Shown: positions 37,826 through 46,686 of the stretch, in pieces
Numbering within the stretch: position 1 is the first letter of the stretch
Layout: each line of letters opens with the position of its first letter
Assembly (NCBI RefSeq): GCF_030347995.1
Contig: NZ_JAQIBC010000002.1
Coordinates: 186,001 to 250,000, forward strand
Reading direction: 5' to 3'
Source: Sulfurovum xiamenensis
GTDB taxonomy: Bacteria; Campylobacterota; Campylobacteria; Campylobacterales; Sulfurovaceae
DNA length: 64,000 nt
Notes under the pieces: model-generated
The model's database searches: none
Told to the model about the DNA's origin: nothing
The model's input: only the letters and a program-made list of their open reading frames with translations
Translations under genes and position numbers: made by a program

Positions 37826-38413
37826 ATGAAAAAAATGATCATGAGCAGTTTGGTATGCATCAGTGTATGTATGCCTCTACAAGTATCTGCACAGTCTTTA
37901 CTGGAAAGAGTGGTGGTAGATGTGATCTTAGGTACATATGATAAACCGCAGTACCGTGATGACAGACCTTATTACTTTTACAATAACAAATACTATTATG
38001 GTGGTGACTGGAGAAACGGAAGCTACTACTATGAGGGCAGAAGACTAAGTGGTGGACACTATTATCCACAAGGATATTACGACCAGTATAATCGAGCGTA
38101 TGATAAACCACACTACCAAGATGAAAGACCTTACTACTTTTACAATAACAGATACTACTATGGTGGTGACTGGAGGAACGGGTACTACTATTATAAAGGT
38201 AAAAGACTAAAGGGTGGTCATTACTATGAGAGAGGGTACCAGGAACATTATAGAAAAAAGTATAGAAAAGAGAAACATCCAAACTATAAGAACGGCTATT
38301 ATAAACACAATAAGCACTATCTGGGTGAACATCAGCGTGATCGTTATGATGAAAAGCGTTACCGTCAAGAATCCAAGAGATACAAAAAAGACAAAAGTCA
38401 TAAAAATAAATGA
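37826..38413 (+). CDS. Secreted Tyr/Gly-rich protein with two internal repeats and a basic tail
   Basis: A 195-residue protein with a signal peptide (1-22) and a strong AGGAGG site. Two repeats of about 59 residues follow, each with YDKPxYxDxRPYYFYNN, YYYGGDWRNG, YYYxGxRLxGGHYY. Tyr makes up roughly a quarter of the repeat region. The last 60 residues are rich in Lys, Arg, His and Tyr. Resembles glycine/tyrosine-rich periplasmic or surface proteins, but no family is certain; the repeats may bind polysaccharide or metal or crosslink. Function unknown. Confidence 0.65.
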   Translation: MKKMIMSSLVCISVCMPLQVSAQSLLERVVVDVILGTYDKPQYRDDRPYYFYNNKYYYGGDWRNGSYYYEGRRLSGGHYYPQGYYDQYNRAYDKPHYQDERPYYFYNNRYYYGGDWRNGYYYYKGKRLKGGHYYERGYQEHYRKKYRKEKHPNYKNGYYKHNKHYLGEHQRDRYDEKRYRQESKRYKKDKSHKNK

Positions 38414-38431
38414 TAACTTCACTAAAAGATA

Positions 38432-38460
38432 TTGACATCATTAACAAAATTTGGTAGTAT
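38432..38460 (+). promoter_or_regulatory. Near-consensus sigma-70 promoter
   Basis: TTGACA, 17-base spacer, TAGTAT, placed just after the stop of the Tyr-rich gene. The expected start of transcription falls within a base or two of the ATG of the next gene at 38468, so that transcript would have almost no leader. Confidence 0.6.
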
Positions 38461-38467
38461 CAAGCTT

Positions 38468-38752
38468 ATGAAACTAAACAGGCATTATATTGTATCGCTT
38501 ATCATTGTTATGTTGACTGCCATCTCTTTTGACATCTCTTCACCTAAATTGGCGGATAGTATATCAGAAACAAAAATCCAAATTTCACTGGAAGAGAAAG
38601 AGACACAACAAATATTAGATGAAAAGCTAATTGCCTTTGTTCCAAAACCTTATTCAAAGGAAACAAAACCATTTACTGGTTTTGATTTCTCAACACCTAT
38701 CGTAGATCAACTCTATCTCAATACTATCTTCAAACCTCCTATATTCTCTTAA
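38468..38752 (+). CDS. Hypothetical 94-residue exported protein
   Basis: Starts at ATG giving a signal-like segment (KLNRHYIVSLIIVMLTAISF). The rest is short and polar (ETKIQISLEEKETQQILDEK, FTGFDFSTPIVDQLYL). No family recognised. The ribosome site is weak; an in-frame TTG 12 codons earlier lies inside the promoter-like sequence, so it is less likely. A promoter lies immediately upstream. Function unknown. Confidence 0.5.
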   Translation: MKLNRHYIVSLIIVMLTAISFDISSPKLADSISETKIQISLEEKETQQILDEKLIAFVPKPYSKETKPFTGFDFSTPIVDQLYLNTIFKPPIFS

Positions 38753-38866
38753 AGCGCGATCACACTGCCTGCATTTGTTGGTATGTACTCGTGTGATTGT
38801 TCGTATATACAAATTTAACCAATACAAAAATAACTAAAATATATACATAATTAGGAGAATATATAC

Positions 38867-39280
38867 ATGAAAAAATTATTAGTGCTTACAACTATAGCAA
38901 GCTTTTTACTAGGTACAAACGGATTTGCAGCGTCTCAAATGACAGTGAAAGAAGATAAAATGATCAATGCCATTCAAACGGCTGCAATGAATGATGAGTG
39001 GACACAATATACACCAGCTATGCAAAATGCATCACAAACACTTTATTTTAAAAAGAAAATTAAAAATAAAGACTACTTCACATACAGATATCAGAACAGA
39101 CATCAGAACAAACAAATGACTGTTTATGTGAAGGTAGCTTATACAAACGATAATGTCAATGTAGAGTTTGTAGATAAAATCCAAATGAATCCAGGTAGAC
39201 TGGGAACAGATAACAAAGTACATAATGTTTTACATGAACTTACAGATGCCATTGAGAATCAATTATCTACTGATGCATAA
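38867..39280 (+). CDS. Hypothetical 137-residue periplasmic protein
   Basis: A signal peptide (1-21, ending GFAA) is followed by about 115 residues with helix-strand pattern: MINAIQTAAMNDEWTQYT, LYFKKKIKNKDYFTYRYQNR, MTVYVKVAYTNDNVNVEFV. Basic and Asn/Gln-rich. AGGAG precedes the ATG. No family is recognised with confidence. It is a free-standing gene with a hairpin after it. Confidence 0.65.
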   Translation: MKKLLVLTTIASFLLGTNGFAASQMTVKEDKMINAIQTAAMNDEWTQYTPAMQNASQTLYFKKKIKNKDYFTYRYQNRHQNKQMTVYVKVAYTNDNVNVEFVDKIQMNPGRLGTDNKVHNVLHELTDAIENQLSTDA

Positions 39281-39314
39281 TCATTAAACAATCATCAAAC
39301 TTCCTTGTTTTTAC

Positions 39315-39345
39315 ATCACCTAGACCCTAAAAGGGTCAGGGTGAT
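39315..39345 (+). terminator. Long hairpin after the 137-residue protein gene
   Basis: Arms of 14 bases (ATCACCTAGACCCT / AGGGTCAGGGTGAT) with a 3-base loop, one wobble pair and one mismatch. No U-run follows directly, so it may terminate weakly or protect the 3' end. Confidence 0.55.
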
Positions 39346-39392
39346 ATACTCAGACCTAAAAAACTTTTTTAACACTTCTTCATCCTTTTGTT

Positions 39393-39401
39393 ATGCTATA
39401 C
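39393..39401 (+). promoter_or_regulatory. Extended -10 promoter
   Basis: TGCTATACT (TGn plus -10) 36 bases before the next ATG, without a good -35 box. Confidence 0.4.
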
Positions 39402-39436
39402 TAGTCTCTATAAAATATGAAAGAGGAGGGTGGTAG

Positions 39437-39739
39437 ATGAAAAACATCATGCTCGTTATTTTGATTATTGCAGGGTTATTTTTATTTATGACCAAAGAAG
39501 ATCCAATACAAAATACTTATACAGATACTACGGAACCACCTAAAAAAATCGAACTTGATACTCCTACAAATACCTATAAAAGAAATGTTGAAGCGCTTAG
39601 TATCTCCAACACCCTACAAAACCCTACTTCATATCTAACTAGTCGAGTTAATTCGAGAGAGTCAAGCAAGAAGTCGGTGAATAAGGCTAACAAACGTATC
39701 GAAGAACAAAATAAGGCCATGGAGGCTTTGACAAAGTAA
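39437..39739 (+). CDS. Hypothetical 100-residue single-helix protein
   Basis: One N-terminal membrane helix or signal anchor (IMLVILIIAGLFLFM), then a polar Thr/Asn/Ser-rich region and a basic C-terminal helix (KKSVNKANKRIEEQNKAMEA). AGAGGAGGG lies before the ATG. It ends in TAA immediately followed by the ATG of the FAH-family gene, so the two are probably co-transcribed. No family recognised. Confidence 0.6.
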   Translation: MKNIMLVILIIAGLFLFMTKEDPIQNTYTDTTEPPKKIELDTPTNTYKRNVEALSISNTLQNPTSYLTSRVNSRESSKKSVNKANKRIEEQNKAMEALTK

Positions 39740-40360
39740 ATGAAAACAATTCAATACAAAAACCAATACTTAGAAGTATCTAAAGTAGTCTGTATAGGTC
39801 GAAATTATGTCGCACATATAGAAGAGTTGGGTAATGAGATCCCTTCGAGTATGGTCGTTTTCAACAAACCAAATTCAGCCATAAGTGACACACTTTACTA
39901 CTTTTCAGAACATTGTCGATATGAGGGTGAGATCTGTTTTTTAATCCGTGATGCAAAAATCGATGGTATAGGCTTTGGACTTGATCTGACACATGCTGAT
40001 ATTCAAAACCATCTGAAATCCAAAAGTTTGCCATGGGAGAGAGCCAAAGCATTTGATCATTCTGCTGTACTAAGTGAATTTATCAATCTTGATGTAGATA
40101 TCAGCACGTTGAAAATGAAGCTCTATATCAATAATAAACTAGTACAATTTGCTACGTACGATTTAATGATGTATAAACCTGATACTATGCTTTCAGAGAT
40201 ACAAAGTTTTATGACATTGGACGATAACGATATTATCATGAGTGGCACGCCTAAAGGTGTAGGTAACTATAGCCTGGGAGATAAATTTGTAGGACAGATA
40301 TTTTCAGGTGAGTTACTTTTACTTGAAAAAGAATGGATAGTTAAGAGTTTAAAAGATTAA
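39740..40360 (+). CDS. Fumarylacetoacetate-hydrolase-family protein
   Basis: A 206-residue FAH-fold enzyme. Signature parts: VVCIGRNYVAHIEELGNEIP (about 13-32), the metal-binding EGEICFLI (about 57-64; the two Glu flank Gly), FDHSAVLSEF, and DIIMSGTPKGVG (about 167-178). Family members hydrolyse or decarboxylate small beta-diketo acids such as acylpyruvates or oxaloacetate. The substrate cannot be predicted. Length is typical of the single-domain group. Adjacent to the preceding small membrane protein without a gap. Confidence 0.88.
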   Translation: MKTIQYKNQYLEVSKVVCIGRNYVAHIEELGNEIPSSMVVFNKPNSAISDTLYYFSEHCRYEGEICFLIRDAKIDGIGFGLDLTHADIQNHLKSKSLPWERAKAFDHSAVLSEFINLDVDISTLKMKLYINNKLVQFATYDLMMYKPDTMLSEIQSFMTLDDNDIIMSGTPKGVGNYSLGDKFVGQIFSGELLLLEKEWIVKSLKD

Positions 40361-40410
40361 ATTTAAACCAACAACTTTCGATACTAAGACTAAATGGACG
40401 GAGGTGTAGC

Positions 40411-41022
40411 ATGTTTGACTTTGAACTAGACCCTAAAATATTAAAAGAGCACTATGCAAATAAAGAAAAAGAACTTGAATATATAGAGTGGGCAGCCAAG
40501 AGAGGCTCTGGTGAGAAACCTGAATCACTTACACTCTATAATAAATACATAAAGAGAAAATCTAGGGAAGAGCCTAAAACAGATAGAGAATACTTAAATG
40601 ACCCTTTATTAAGAGAAGAAGTTGCAATACTAGAAGAGGATATGCAAGACACTAAGTATACTGTAGAGAATATCTTTGATGTACTGCTTAATGATACACA
40701 GACAGCCAAGATGACAACACCTTTATTCTATGCACCCGAGCTAGAAGATGAACTTAGTTTGAGGGTTTTACATTATTTCATGGTTCTAAATACCATAAAA
40801 ACTGCACATAGTATCACAGATGCCAAGATAAGAGCAACTAAAGAGACACTTGAGACTTTGGGAGCAGATCTACCAAAAGAGCTTAAAATAGCTATATATG
40901 TCAAAGAGAATTACAAGAAAAATCAACTTAAAAAAGCTGTAATTGATGCAGTGAAAATAATATTTCCACAAATTACAGATAAATCTACATTAGAACTAAT
41001 AGCAACTGAAGCCCTAAGATAA
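40411..41022 (+). CDS. Hypothetical 203-residue soluble protein
   Basis: A charged, largely helical protein with no signal (KEKELEYIEWAAKRGSGEK, EEVAILEEDMQDTKYTVENI, KNQLKKAVIDAVKIIFPQI). GGAGG precedes the ATG at a normal distance. No domain recognised. Codon use and AT content resemble the rest of the window. It follows the FAH gene by 50 bases and could be in the same transcript. Function unknown. Confidence 0.65.
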   Translation: MFDFELDPKILKEHYANKEKELEYIEWAAKRGSGEKPESLTLYNKYIKRKSREEPKTDREYLNDPLLREEVAILEEDMQDTKYTVENIFDVLLNDTQTAKMTTPLFYAPELEDELSLRVLHYFMVLNTIKTAHSITDAKIRATKETLETLGADLPKELKIAIYVKENYKKNQLKKAVIDAVKIIFPQITDKSTLELIATEALR

Positions 41023-41154
41023 TACCTTACTTTTAACTCTTGCAACAGAACCAGAGTTACACCAATTTGTAGCCTGTGAAATATTAAAGAAAATTATTAT
41101 GTCTTGACCATTTTGGAATAAAATACAATTTGCTATTTCATCTACTGAAGCTAT

Positions 41155-41901
41155 TTACTTCTCCGCAATAAAGAATTGCCAGCCAAGTATCTCTGAGGCA
41201 TGATAGGTTGCTGTAATCTGATCGCCATTCAACGTATAAGTGATAACCCCTTGATCATTACCCTGAATGGATTTAAACACACCCTCTACAGATTCGTCAA
41301 ATTCAGCAGGATAGGCGAAAATGCGCTCAATATTACTATGTATTGGTGTCTGAAATTCTTGATCCAAAGCAAAAAAATACATATTTTCCGGCAGCTGCAA
41401 TCTTTCAGTTACGAGTTGAGAAAGCAGTTCGGCATCAACAGAAACACCGATTGCAACACTGGTGTTGCCACCTACCTGTGTAGCGACAATGATGGAACGC
41501 TTCCCGGTTGATTTGCTGATGACCAGATCGCCTTCGATATCCTCACCGCTCATTAAGGATGAAAAATAGTCACGGTCACTGAGACTTGCATCAACAAGAT
41601 CTTTTTCGACAGTGTAGTAATGCCCATCCGAAAAGACGTACCAAACGGCAGCATCGGTGCTCAAGTCATCAGCGAATTGTGCCAATATAGGCTTGACCGT
41701 ATCCCAATCGCCTGATTGCGCCTCTACACTCGCAGCGATCGCTCGTTCTGCATTCAAAATGCCTGCAAGATGTTCTTCAACTATTCCCTGAAAGCCTCTT
41801 ACTGAGACATCCATGGCAGTGTTACCATTATTGTTGCCACATCCGACTAAAAGAAGAGCGATTAATGTAATCAGACCACTTAGCATTAACTTCAATTTCA
41901 T
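41155..41901 (-). CDS. Cache-domain lipoprotein, possible ligand sensor or binding protein
   Basis: A 248-residue protein with a lipoprotein signal (LLVGC) and one extracytoplasmic Cache-type sensor domain: VWYVFSDGHYYTVEKDL, LSDRDYFSSLMSGEDIEGD, VISKSTGKRSIIVATQV, GVSVDAELLSQLV. Cache domains bind amino acids, carboxylates and similar ligands, usually on chemoreceptors or kinases. Here the domain is free-standing on a lipid anchor, with no kinase or receptor next to it. The DNA looks somewhat more GC-rich than neighbouring genes, which may mean transfer. Confidence 0.75.
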   Translation of the reverse strand: MKLKLMLSGLITLIALLLVGCGNNNGNTAMDVSVRGFQGIVEEHLAGILNAERAIAASVEAQSGDWDTVKPILAQFADDLSTDAAVWYVFSDGHYYTVEKDLVDASLSDRDYFSSLMSGEDIEGDLVISKSTGKRSIIVATQVGGNTSVAIGVSVDAELLSQLVTERLQLPENMYFFALDQEFQTPIHSNIERIFAYPAEFDESVEGVFKSIQGNDQGVITYTLNGDQITATYHASEILGWQFFIAEK

Positions 41902-42242
41902 TGTAAACCTTTCACTCTAATGCTAAAGCATATCACTAAAATGTTCAAAAATTGTTGAAAAAATGGCAATGAAGAGTTTGGACGTAAGGAAGAAAACGAT
42001 GTCCTAGTATGGGGGATTTAATTAGGCCATATTTTTCAAAAATTTATCTGACCACTATATCTATTATCTACCATTGGATGTTTTGAAGTAGGGGGAGGGT
42101 ATTTGTGTATTGAGATATTTTTTAAAAAAGTAATCTCAATAAAGTAGCTTGAGAAAATAAAGTGTGTACCTTGACTAAAATTCGTAGTAAATATTATTTT
42201 GATTGATTGTCTTGTATTAACGATGATACCGATATTTATAAT
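41902..42242. other. Intergenic region with no gene seen
   Basis: About 340 bases between the Cache lipoprotein start and the tRNA genes. It holds the lipoprotein ribosome site (AAAGG) at its left end. The DNA downstream of the tRNA-fMet gene on the minus strand is AT-rich without a convincing hairpin. No open frame with a ribosome site was found. Confidence 0.5.
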
Positions 42243-42319
<77 letters not shown>

Positions 42320-42395
42320 ACAGGAAATTATAAATCTTTCGATTTAAATGAAGTGAGATTGTATCTTGATTTAATAAAACCAAGATTAAATCTTA

Positions 42396-42470
42396 TGGAT
42401 GGGGTAGAGGGATTCGAACCCCCGAATAACGGTACCAAAAACCGTTGCCTTACCGCTTGGCGATACCCCA
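42396..42470 (-). tRNA. tRNA-Gln (UUG)
   Basis: A 75-base cloverleaf with encoded CCA. The anticodon stem ACGGT/ACCGT encloses loop TTTTGGT, giving anticodon UUG. It lies 76 bases upstream of the initiator tRNA on the same strand, so the two are probably one transcript. Confidence 0.96.
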
Positions 42471-42502
42471 ATCGATATAAGCTAACTGCTTATGTGGACG
42501 GC

Positions 42503-42531
42503 ATTATAGCACCATATGCTTCACATGTCAA
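42503..42531 (-). promoter_or_regulatory. Perfect-consensus promoter of the tRNA-Gln/tRNA-fMet unit
   Basis: On the minus strand TTGACA, a 17-base spacer, TATAAT, followed by a GC-rich GCCGTCC discriminator, 33 bases before the tRNA-Gln gene. The GC-rich discriminator is the type associated with stringent control. Confidence 0.85.
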
Positions 42532-42583
42532 GGGGTTTGAAAGAAAAGTTTAAAAAAGTTTCTAAAGTGAAGTACCAGATAGG

Positions 42584-42589
42584 TATAAT
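42584..42589 (+). promoter_or_regulatory. Candidate -10 box of ribB
   Basis: TATAAT 46 bases upstream of the ATG, no clear -35 box. The leader would be about 40 bases, too short for an FMN riboswitch. Confidence 0.4.
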
Positions 42590-42635
42590 ACGATTAATAC
42601 TATATATACTGTATAAAAGTTTTTGGAGAATATGA

Positions 42636-43670
42636 ATGTCAATTGAAGCGATTAAAAGAGTAGAAAAAGCGATAGAAGATATAAAACATGGAAAAATGGT
42701 CATCATGATGGATGATGAAGATCGTGAAAACGAAGGTGACCTTGTTTATGCAGCAACTTTCTCTACACCGGATATGGTTAACTTCATGGCAAAAGAAGCC
42801 AGGGGATTGATCTGTACTCCTATCACCAATGAGATCGCTTCCAAGCTTGATCTTGTACCCATGGTAAGTAATAATGTATCTGCTCATGAAACAGCATTCA
42901 CTGTCTCCATAGACTCAGCAAACGCAGAAACAGGTATCTCAGCTGCTGAGAGAGATGACTGTATCTCCAAGTTGGCAAATCCTCAAACAGTCAGTGAAGA
43001 CTTTGTACGTCCGGGGCATATCTTTCCATTGATCGCCAAAGATGGTGGTGTTTTGGTAAGAACAGGACATACAGAAGGTTCGGTAGATCTTTGTAAGTTG
43101 GCTGGACTGGCTCCTGCTGCTGTGATCTGTGAGATCATCAAGGATGACGGAAAGATGGCACGTATGGATGACCTTAAACTCTTTTCAAAAAAACATGATC
43201 TCTCCATTGTGTACATTTCAGATATCGTTGAGTACCGTTTGGCTCATGAAAAATTGATCAAACGTGTCAAAGAAGAGGATTGTGAACTCAGAGGTATCAA
43301 AGTTGAGAAGATCACATACTGTGACCACCTCGATAGAACACATACGGTGATACAGTTTTACAAACCTCATGAAACTGCCAATGTGAAGTTTCATAATATA
43401 GGTTCAGACATAGGACTCGTACTTGACGATAAACGTTTTAATGCACTTAACAACTCTATAGAGTACTTAAAACTCAATGGAGGCACACTGATCTTCCTTG
43501 ATACAAAAGTGATCTCTCACGAACAAGCCAAAGAGTTTGGTGTGGGTGCTCAGATACTTAAAGACCTTGGCATTAAAAATATCAATCTGCTTACCACAAA
43601 TAAAGATACGGAATTTGTCGGACTGGCAGGTTTTGGTCTGGATGTCATAGAAAAAATTGAGATCATATAA
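42636..43670 (+). CDS. ribB: 3,4-dihydroxy-2-butanone-4-phosphate synthase with degenerate GTP cyclohydrolase II-like domain (RibBX type)
   Basis: A 344-residue protein. Residues 1-205 are a complete RibB: MMDDEDRENEGDLVYAA (about 23-39, catalytic Glu/Asp) and RPGHIFPLIAKDGGVLVRTGHTE split over 126-148, forming the butanone phosphate for riboflavin. Residues 210-344 have the GTP cyclohydrolase II fold (AKEFGVGAQILKDLGIKNINLL) but lack its zinc cysteines and the GDVF-type catalytic segment, as in the RibBX variant of Proteobacteria. A separate active cyclohydrolase is expected elsewhere. GGAG lies seven bases before the ATG. Confidence 0.9.
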   Translation: MSIEAIKRVEKAIEDIKHGKMVIMMDDEDRENEGDLVYAATFSTPDMVNFMAKEARGLICTPITNEIASKLDLVPMVSNNVSAHETAFTVSIDSANAETGISAAERDDCISKLANPQTVSEDFVRPGHIFPLIAKDGGVLVRTGHTEGSVDLCKLAGLAPAAVICEIIKDDGKMARMDDLKLFSKKHDLSIVYISDIVEYRLAHEKLIKRVKEEDCELRGIKVEKITYCDHLDRTHTVIQFYKPHETANVKFHNIGSDIGLVLDDKRFNALNNSIEYLKLNGGTLIFLDTKVISHEQAKEFGVGAQILKDLGIKNINLLTTNKDTEFVGLAGFGLDVIEKIEII

Positions 43671-43694
43671 TACAAATTGACCACCAGATCCAAC

Positions 43695-43718
43695 AAATAG
43701 GAGTTAATACTCCTATTT
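43695..43718 (+). terminator. Intrinsic terminator after ribB
   Basis: A perfect 10-bp stem (AAATAGGAGT / ACTCCTATTT) with a TAAT loop, followed by a T-rich tract (ACTTTCTTTCTT). Confidence 0.8.
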
Positions 43719-43780
43719 AAACTTTCTTTCTTAATTCTATGTTAAAATGATTTTCTACTATACATACCAAAGGATTGTTA

Positions 43781-45724
43781 ATGATAAAAGAGACTTTTAA
43801 CCCAAATCCGGAACTCGCTGCAAATGCTGCTATTAAAAACATGGATGAGTATTGGACGTTACAGAATAAGGCTTTAGAAGACTATGAAGGTTTTTGGAGA
43901 GAGTATGCTGACGAAAAGATCGACTGGTTAGCTCCTTATGATCAGGTACTGGATGAGAGTAATGCACCATTTTACAAATGGTTCATCAACGGTAAGCTCA
44001 ATGTTTCCAACCAGTGTATCGACAGACACCTTGCAGACAAAGCAGACAAAACCGCTATCTTATTTGAGGGTGATAGAGGTGATGTAGAAAAGATCTCTTA
44101 TGCGCAGCTCTCCCTACGTGTGAACAGAATGGCAAATTTACTTAGAGATGAATTTGGTGTAGGAAAAGGCGACAGAGTGGTACTCTATATGCCTATGATC
44201 CCTGAAGCTGCCTATGCAATGCTTGCATGTGCACGTATCGGTGCAATCCACTCCATCGTTTTTGGCGGATTCTCTGCAGAAGCACTGAAAGACCGTATCG
44301 AAGATGCAGAAGCGAAGCTTGTCATCACTGCAGATGGTGCGTATAGAAAAGGGAAGCCTTATATGCTTAAACATGTTGTCGATGATGCACTCTCACAAGG
44401 TGGCAAGAGTGTTGAAGCGGTACTTGTCGTAAAAAGAAACAATGAAGAGATCACATGGGTAGAGGGTAGAGACCATGATTACAACGAACTGATCACATCT
44501 CAACATGCAGAATGCCCTTTTGAACTGATGGATAGTGAAGACCCGCTCTTCTTACTCTATACCTCAGGAAGTACGGGTAAACCAAAAGGCGTACAACATG
44601 CAACTGCAGGATACATCCTTTGGGCACAAATGACGATGGAATGGGTCTTTGATATTAAAGAGGATGATGTCTACTGGTGTACCGCAGATATCGGTTGGAT
44701 CACTGGGCATACGTATATTATCTACGGACCTTTGGCTGCGGGGACAACAACTATCATGTTTGAAGGTGTACCGACATACCCTGATGCAGGACGTGCATGG
44801 AAAATGGTTCAAGACCATAAGATCAACCAATTCTATACAGCACCGACTGCGATCCGTGTACTTCATAAAATGGGTGAACATGAGCCTGAGAAATACGATC
44901 TATCAAGTTTAAAGGTACTTGGAACTGTAGGAGAACCTATAGATCCACCGGCATGGAAATGGTATTATGAAACCGTAGGTAACTCGAAATGTGCCATTGT
45001 TGATACATGGTGGCAGACAGAAACAGGTGGACATATGATCTCTCCGCTTCCTGGTGCTACACCTATCAAACCGGCATGTGCCACGTTTGCACTTCCAGGA
45101 ATCATAGCAGAGGTCATTGATCCTGATGGCACGCCTAAAGAAATAGGGGAGACAGGACTCCTTTGTATTACAAAACCGTGGCCAAGTATGATCAGAAATA
45201 TTTGGGGAGATCCAAAACGTTATGAAAAAGCATACTTTGGAGACGCAGTTAAAAATGGAAAACCTGTGTATTTCTCCGGGGATGGTGCAGTCGTTGATGA
45301 AGAAGGCTACATTACGATCACCGGTCGTGTAGATGATGTGATCAATGTTTCTGGACACCGTATGGGAACTGCGGAAATAGAAGCAGCAGTAAAAAAAGAT
45401 GATTCGGTAGCAGAGGTTGCGGTAGTAGGACGTCCTCACGATATTAAAGGTGAATCGATTTTCATCTATATTGTACTCAAAGAGGGGCACATCAACAAAG
45501 ATATCAAGAACCATATCAATGCATTGCTTGCAGCAGAAATAGGTAACATTGCCATAGCAGACCATATCATTGAAGTACCGGGATTGCCTAAAACACGTTC
45601 CGGTAAGATCATGAGAAGAATTTTACGTTCTATCGCAAAACACGAAGAGATCACACAGGATATATCCACACTTGAAGATCCATCTATCGTTGAACAGTTG
45701 GTCACAAAAGCAAGAGAAGCCTAA
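43781..45724 (+). CDS. acs: Acetyl-CoA synthetase
   Basis: A 647-residue AMP-forming acetate-CoA ligase; ATG chosen with AGGA six bases before it. Motifs: [19 protein letters not shown] (about 264-282, P-loop), [11 protein letters not shown] (about 411-421), [18 protein letters not shown] (about 515-532, hinge) and the C-terminal [14 protein letters not shown] whose Lys is normally regulated by acetylation. It activates acetate in the cytoplasm, useful for carbon assimilation beside the reverse TCA enzymes. Single gene with terminator-like hairpin after it. Confidence 0.97.
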   Translation: MIKETFNPNPELAANAAIKNMDEYWTLQNKALEDYEGFWREYADEKIDWLAPYDQVLDESNAPFYKWFINGKLNVSNQCIDRHLADKADKTAILFEGDRGDVEKISYAQLSLRVNRMANLLRDEFGVGKGDRVVLYMPMIPEAAYAMLACARIGAIHSIVFGGFSAEALKDRIEDAEAKLVITADGAYRKGKPYMLKHVVDDALSQGGKSVEAVLVVKRNNEEITWVEGRDHDYNELITSQHAECPFELMDSEDPLFLLYTSGSTGKPKGVQHATAGYILWAQMTMEWVFDIKEDDVYWCTADIGWITGHTYIIYGPLAAGTTTIMFEGVPTYPDAGRAWKMVQDHKINQFYTAPTAIRVLHKMGEHEPEKYDLSSLKVLGTVGEPIDPPAWKWYYETVGNSKCAIVDTWWQTETGGHMISPLPGATPIKPACATFALPGIIAEVIDPDGTPKEIGETGLLCITKPWPSMIRNIWGDPKRYEKAYFGDAVKNGKPVYFSGDGAVVDEEGYITITGRVDDVINVSGHRMGTAEIEAAVKKDDSVAEVAVVGRPHDIKGESIFIYIVLKEGHINKDIKNHINALLAAEIGNIAIADHIIEVPGLPKTRSGKIMRRILRSIAKHEEITQDISTLEDPSIVEQLVTKAREA

Positions 45725-45740
45725 ACACTTCTCTTTGTCA

Positions 45741-45761
45741 TTCCCCAGTATTCTTGGGGAA
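45741..45761. terminator. Bidirectional hairpin between acs and the UDG gene
   Basis: A perfect 7-bp stem (TTCCCCA / TGGGGAA) with a 7-base loop between convergent genes. Confidence 0.6.
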
Positions 45762-45770
45762 CTCCTATGA

Positions 45771-46436
45771 TTATTTCCCCATCAACTCTTTGACCTTCAA
45801 CAGGTCTTCAAACACTTCTTTTTTAGCGCTTGGATTTCTCAGTAAATAACTTGGATGATAGGTAGGGATGACCGTATAATCATTTTGTTTGTGTAGGGTA
45901 CCCCTCACTTTACTTATCTCTGTATCATCACCTGTAAGATAATGATAAGCAGTTACACCCAATGTGACTATGATCTTTGGCCGTATGAGTTCAATCTGCT
46001 TCAAGAGATAAGGTTGACAAGTATGTGCCTGGGTCGGTGTAGGTGTTGCATTATTGGGGGGACGGCACTTCACGATATTTGTGATATAAACCTCAGATCT
46101 GGAGATCAATAATACATTCTCTATCATCTTTGTGAGTAGTTCACCTGATCTACCGACAAAAGGTTTACCGGAGCTATCTTCCATCGTACCTGGTCCCTCA
46201 CCGATAAAAAGGATATCTGCTTGTGGATCACCCTCTCCAAAGACCACTTTCTGGCGACTTTTGCTAAGCTCGCACAAATGACACTCCATGGCTTGCTTTT
46301 TCAGTGAATCCAATGTGTTAGGAAGTCTTAGGTGCTGCTCATCTTCTTTGTATGGTGTGACGGATGTATATTTGTAGCCCAGCTGTTTGAGTTGATACAG
46401 TTGTTTAAGTAAAAGTGCATTTCGGAGGTTTTTCAT
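45771..46436 (-). CDS. Uracil-DNA glycosylase, family 4 ([4Fe-4S])
   Basis: A 221-residue DNA repair enzyme that removes uracil from DNA. GEGPGTMEDSSGKPFVGRSG (about 78-97) contains the catalytic loop of family 4, and TYHPSYLLRNP (about 194-204) the DNA-contact motif. Cluster ligands are CHLC (about 52-55), C in VKCRPP (about 122) and C in HTCQPY (about 138). A 50-residue N-terminal extension is present as in many Campylobacterota. Stand-alone gene. Confidence 0.92.
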   Translation of the reverse strand: MKNLRNALLLKQLYQLKQLGYKYTSVTPYKEDEQHLRLPNTLDSLKKQAMECHLCELSKSRQKVVFGEGDPQADILFIGEGPGTMEDSSGKPFVGRSGELLTKMIENVLLISRSEVYITNIVKCRPPNNATPTPTQAHTCQPYLLKQIELIRPKIIVTLGVTAYHYLTGDDTEISKVRGTLHKQNDYTVIPTYHPSYLLRNPSAKKEVFEDLLKVKELMGK

Positions 46437-46686
46437 GAGAATATTATACTCCCAAACATCTTAATATGTTCTCTGAATAGTATTTGACTTATACGGTGTA
46501 CCTCATGAAGTTTATATCGTAAAAAACATGATTATTTGTTCTTTCATCTTCCTTCTAAATACAAATAATAATACTATAAGGAATGTAATTTACCGAAATG
46601 AAAAAATTAAAAATATTTTAGACATTATTTTAGCCTATTTTTAGGTTAGCTTGCTAAAGTGCACATTATCTCCTAAAGGAAAAAAA

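Noticed and set aside
37940-38220. CRISPR-like or satellite repeat
   Set aside because: The two repeat units are in-frame coding repeats of a single Tyr-rich protein, with no spacers.
37208-42000. Prophage or genomic island in the region of small unknown genes
   Set aside because: No integrase, phage structural genes, tRNA-end duplication or insertion sequences are seen; the tRNA genes next to it are intact without a repeated 3' end.
42540-42635. FMN riboswitch before ribB
   Set aside because: The leader from the likely -10 box is about 40 bases and lacks the conserved RFN helices.
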